DNA of 64,000 nt, taken from an uncultured Eubacteriales bacterium (GTDB lineage Bacteria; Bacillota; Clostridia; Saccharofermentanales; Saccharofermentanaceae). Both the position numbers and the translations under genes were made by a program. The stretch is from positions 62,001 to 126,000 of the forward strand of contig OMWK01000001.1 in NCBI GenBank assembly GCA_900314745.1, in the 5' to 3' direction. Shown piece after piece: positions 61,302 through 64,000 of the stretch. Position 1 is the first letter of the stretch. Each line of letters begins with the position of its first letter. A model generated the notes under the pieces. The model had not been told where the DNA came from. It saw only the letters and a program-made list of their open reading frames with translations, and did no database searches.

Positions 61302-62175
61302 CAGCCTCCGGATCTTCGTGCTTCAGGTTCCAGTACCACCTGAAGACCGCCATGCCGATGATTATTATGTAACCCGTGACGCTCAGAAGCTCCGGTATCT
61401 CTTCTAGGAAGATTATTCCGAGCGCAGCTGAGAACACAACCTGGGTGTTATCGAATACTCCAATCTTACGTGCAGGCGCGAACTTGTACGCGGACGTGAT
61501 CGAGAACTGTGCGACTGCCGCGAAGATACCCGCGAGTATGAGACACATCAGCTGCCACCACTCCATGGGCTTGAAGTTGAACACCATGAACGGCGCCGAC
61601 AGCATGCACGAGAATATCGAGAAACACAGGACTATGATCGACGTCCTCTCTCCCTTTCTTCCCAGAAGCCTTATGAAAGTATAGGCGATGCCGGCTCCGG
61701 CTCCTCCCCATATCCCGCAAAGCGCGGGCACCATACTGACGTCAGCGGAAGGACGCGCGATAAGCACTACTCCAAGGAAGGCTAATATGGTCGTCATTAT
61801 GTCTATCTTCGTCGGCTTCTCCTTAAGGATCGGGATCGACGCCAGGATGGCAAAGAACGGCGAGAGCTTGTTAAGCATATTCGCATCCGCGAGAGGCAGA
61901 TGGTCAATCGCATAGAAGTTGCAAAGAAGGCCCGTCGTTCCGAACAGACACCTGAGGAATATGAATCCGAAGCATCCCTTCTTGATCTTGAACTTATCTT
62001 CGGAACGAAGAAGCGTAAAGCAGGCGATGACCGCAGCGAAGGCGTTCCTGAAGAACGCCTTCTCCATCGTCGGCACATCCCCCGACATCCTTACAAAAAA
62101 CGTCATGAGTGCGAAGCCTAAGGCTGCGAGCAAGATGCATGCTATGCCCTTGGCATCGTTATTCCTGAATTTCAT
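61288..62175 (-). CDS. EamA/DMT-family transporter
   Basis: A 295-residue membrane protein with ten helices in two EamA repeats (about 8-145 and 150-285), including MEKAFFRNAFAAV, PLADANMLNKLSPFFAILASIPILKEKPT and FDNTQVVFSAALGIIFLEEIPE. Substrates in this superfamily range over metabolites and amino acids and cannot be deduced here. It lies four bases after the DUF4236 gene on the same strand. Confidence 0.9.
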   Translation of the reverse strand: MKFRNNDAKGIACILLAALGFALMTFFVRMSGDVPTMEKAFFRNAFAAVIACFTLLRSEDKFKIKKGCFGFIFLRCLFGTTGLLCNFYAIDHLPLADANMLNKLSPFFAILASIPILKEKPTKIDIMTTILAFLGVVLIARPSADVSMVPALCGIWGGAGAGIAYTFIRLLGRKGERTSIIVLCFSIFSCMLSAPFMVFNFKPMEWWQLMCLILAGIFAAVAQFSITSAYKFAPARKIGVFDNTQVVFSAALGIIFLEEIPELLSVTGYIIIIGMAVFRWYWNLKHEDPEAVTAS

Positions 62176-62179
62176 CCGA

Positions 62180-63181
62180 TCATCCTACCGGAGGCAGTAT
62201 CCTCTCTACAGCCTTGAAGCCTGTTGTCTTGGCAAACTTCATGTTGTTATTAAAACCTGTGATCGCATCGGACGGATCGATCAGTTCCATATTGAGGGAC
62301 TGAAGTCTTGCCCTGTCGAACTCAACCGAAACGAGCGTTACCTCATCCTGATGACCTGTCGCGGTATTGAGAACATCATCAACAGCGTGAACGTAGACCT
62401 TCTCAACCGGAAGCAATGCGAAGGAGTCTCTCGCGACTCTGATCATCGTGCTGCAGATGTAATCCTGCATGAGAGAGAAGTAACCGCTCTTGCTCATCTC
62501 CTTCTCGCTCAATTCACCGCTTGCCTTAACAGACAGTTCGACATGGGGAACGACCTCCTCCGACTTAACGTGGAACTCGACTTCGAGAACGTCGGGTCTG
62601 TCCGTTCCGACCTCGAATGAGGAACCGTATTCGAGAAGGTCATCGTAAGGCCTTACCTCACTGATGACGGAAAGATAAGCATCCGTATCACCGGCAACAA
62701 TGCTCTCGGAGAACTTCTTCAGGTCTTCCCATTCCTTATATGTCTCGGAACCCCTGACGATGTTAGTGGGGATCTCGCCCTTGTTAAGAGCAGCCCAGTC
62801 AATGTATCCGTCGGTAGCCTTATGAACCGACTTAATGGAATTCACATAATTCTCGTACTCGGCAACCTTCGCCTGACTTTGCTCGAGAAGAGCCTGCTTC
62901 TCCTGATTCTTAGCCTGGGCTGCCGCAGCCTTTGCCTCAGCATCCTTGGACTTGGAAGCTGCCTTGTCCTTATCCTTCCCCTTGCCGATCTTCTTCAAGT
63001 CAAAACTCTTCTTGTAGTAAACTCCCGTGCCGGGAATACCGATACTCGTGGTGGATTTGCCGGTAGCACTTATGGTCTCACGAAGTCCGCTCTTGCCGAA
63101 GCTGATGCTCGGACCGCTCTTACTTAAGTTTATTCTGACGCCAGGTGCTATAGTGATGCTCTTTCTGAAACAAAGACCCAT
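62180..63181 (-). CDS. DUF4236-domain protein with coiled coil
   Basis: About 333 residues. The first 60 match the DUF4236 pattern (FRKSITIAPGVRINLSKSGPSISFGKSGLR...STTSIGIPGTGVYYKKSF). A Lys/Ala/Glu-rich coiled coil follows (about 65-115), then a soluble domain of about 210 residues. The start at 63181 has GGAGG six bases upstream; a longer frame exists 55 codons further out but starts inside the divergent gene. The function of DUF4236 is not known to me. It may be co-transcribed with the EamA gene. Confidence 0.8.
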   Translation of the reverse strand: MGLCFRKSITIAPGVRINLSKSGPSISFGKSGLRETISATGKSTTSIGIPGTGVYYKKSFDLKKIGKGKDKDKAASKSKDAEAKAAAAQAKNQEKQALLEQSQAKVAEYENYVNSIKSVHKATDGYIDWAALNKGEIPTNIVRGSETYKEWEDLKKFSESIVAGDTDAYLSVISEVRPYDDLLEYGSSFEVGTDRPDVLEVEFHVKSEEVVPHVELSVKASGELSEKEMSKSGYFSLMQDYICSTMIRVARDSFALLPVEKVYVHAVDDVLNTATGHQDEVTLVSVEFDRARLQSLNMELIDPSDAITGFNNNMKFAKTTGFKAVERILPPVG

Positions 63182-63287
63182 GTTCCGCCTCCGTAGATTA
63201 TGTAATACAAAATTAACTTTATACACAGCTATTTTACTACACGCAGGAAAGTTAAAAAGGTAAAATTTATTGGAGAAAGGACATATC

Positions 63288-64000
63288 ATGGAAGAACACG
63301 CACGCATTATCAAGGTAAGCGAGTATTCACTCGACGCATTTGCCACTTACGAGAACGACTTCTACGACGTTACACTGCTGCCTTTGGCTGCAACAAACAA
63401 CATCACTATAACGTGCGATTCCGAGCGCAGATTCACGCTCGATGACATGGCTCAGGTCCTTGAGAAAGTCATCACAAGGAAGACGGATACCGCCGTATTT
63501 TTCTTCACATGGTTCGACCCCCTCATACTTCACTTCTACGACGTGCTCATGCTAAATGACCTCTTCGGAGATAACCCCGCTGCCATGGACGCCTTCAGGC
63601 TCACGATAATGCCTCAGACGGACGACGACCTTCTGAGGTGGATACTCGCGCACATATTAAGGCTCTTCAGGGAGATGTCCCTGGTCAAGGTACACATGCC
63701 GGTGTCCGAGTACATCAACGCCGAAGAACTCCTGCACATGATCGATCTTCAAAGCGAGGAGAACGTCCTCCCCATCGAGGAGAGACAGTACATAAATGAC
63801 ATCAAGAAGGACTTCATAAAGGAGCTCGACAACGACCTCATCCTCAAGGACGCGGACAGGTTTACGAAGAAGCTTTTCGCGAGGTATGTTAACGAGCTGT
63901 GCGAAGAGAACGACCTCAATGCCCTGAGAATAAAGGGCTTCGCGTGCATGGGCGGCAACTCCGTCTTCAAGAGCGACTACAAGGAATCGGCAAGATGCAT
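63288..64000 (+). CDS. Unknown protein, cut by the right window edge
   Basis: 237 residues are visible and the frame is open at the edge. There is no signal peptide or clear domain. It is acidic, with helical stretches such as YINDIKKDFIKELDNDLILKDADRFTKKLFARYV. The ATG has GGAGAAAGGA upstream. It is divergent from the DUF4236 gene across about 105 bases, so the two may be functionally linked. I do not recognise a family. Confidence 0.7.
   Translation, partial: MEEHARIIKVSEYSLDAFATYENDFYDVTLLPLAATNNITITCDSERRFTLDDMAQVLEKVITRKTDTAVFFFTWFDPLILHFYDVLMLNDLFGDNPAAMDAFRLTIMPQTDDDLLRWILAHILRLFREMSLVKVHMPVSEYINAEELLHMIDLQSEENVLPIEERQYINDIKKDFIKELDNDLILKDADRFTKKLFARYVNELCEENDLNALRIKGFACMGGNSVFKSDYKESARC

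Noticed and set aside
1..64000. tRNA, rRNA, CRISPR, insertion sequence or prophage
   Set aside because: No cloverleaf-like sequence, regularly spaced direct repeats, transposase, integrase or phage genes were recognised.

Overview
This window looks like a chromosomal segment of a strictly anaerobic, fermentative, plant-fibre- or sugar-degrading Clostridia. The nearest fit I can suggest is an uncultured rumen, gut or digester lineage near Saccharofermentans/Ruminococcaceae, but that placement is an inference and weakly held. The signs are an [FeFe]-hydrogenase with a flavoprotein partner, a split Na+-pumping oxaloacetate decarboxylase, a phosphotransacetylase/butyrate-kinase-type acid-forming pair, a GH9 cellulase, a permuted GH3 beta-glucosidase, a GH36 alpha-galactosidase, and Gram-positive features such as lipoproteins and a PhoU-fused Na/Pi transporter. 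Base composition is about half GC by eye and even across the window. I see no rRNA, tRNA, CRISPR array, prophage, transposase or insertion sequence.

Layout. 1-7.6 kb (mostly minus): the end of lysA, a FIST-GGDEF signalling protein, and the str operon rpsL-rpsG-fusA-tuf. 7.7-9.2 kb (plus): a papain-type lipoprotein protease with an apparent frameshift, then a small protein with a double-glycine leader. 9.3-17 kb (minus): oadA-oadG-biotin carrier-oadB, a hypothetical, pta-buk, a hemolysin III-like membrane protein and an unknown membrane protein. 17-21 kb (minus): GH3 glucosidase and a DEAD-box RNA helicase. 21.2-23.5 kb (plus): a DeoB-DeoC fusion and a small membrane protein whose ribosome site lies in a hairpin. 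23.5-36.6 kb (minus): PAS-GGDEF, a five-gene response regulator/ABC exporter/kinase module, a saccharopine-dehydrogenase-like enzyme, a uracil/xanthine permease, trmL, a Na/Pi transporter and trkH-trkA. 36.7-41.8 kb (plus): a CAP-domain surface protein, a MATE exporter and a GH9-CBM3c cellulase lipoprotein. 41.8-52.9 kb (minus): hydA with its NuoF-tail/GltD partner, an alpha-galactosidase/GPH symporter/glycosyltransferase-like operon headed by a TetR regulator, and a LacI regulator. 53-57.3 kb (plus): galK, galT and a SpoIIE-type phosphatase. 57.4-64 kb: DJ-1/PfpI protein, ilvE, a zinc-ribbon membrane protein with a phosphodiesterase, an EamA transporter, a DUF4236 protein and a truncated unknown gene.

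How it fits together. The region from 45.6 to 55.8 kb reads as galactoside use: import by the GPH symporter, hydrolysis by GH36, then galactokinase and uridylyltransferase. It has two regulators, each beside its own operator-like repeats. GH9 and GH3 would release and split cello-oligosaccharides. Fermentation ends in acyl-phosphate-linked ATP (pta-buk), Na+ export (oad) and H2 (hydA). The DNA-level signals that stand out most are five genes with no Shine-Dalgarno sequence and a -10 box exactly six bases before the start codon (candidate leaderless mRNAs), a duplicated 28-bp TetR-type operator, three phased LacI-type operators, and a hairpin that hides a ribosome site. No intergenic gap exceeds 300 bases.
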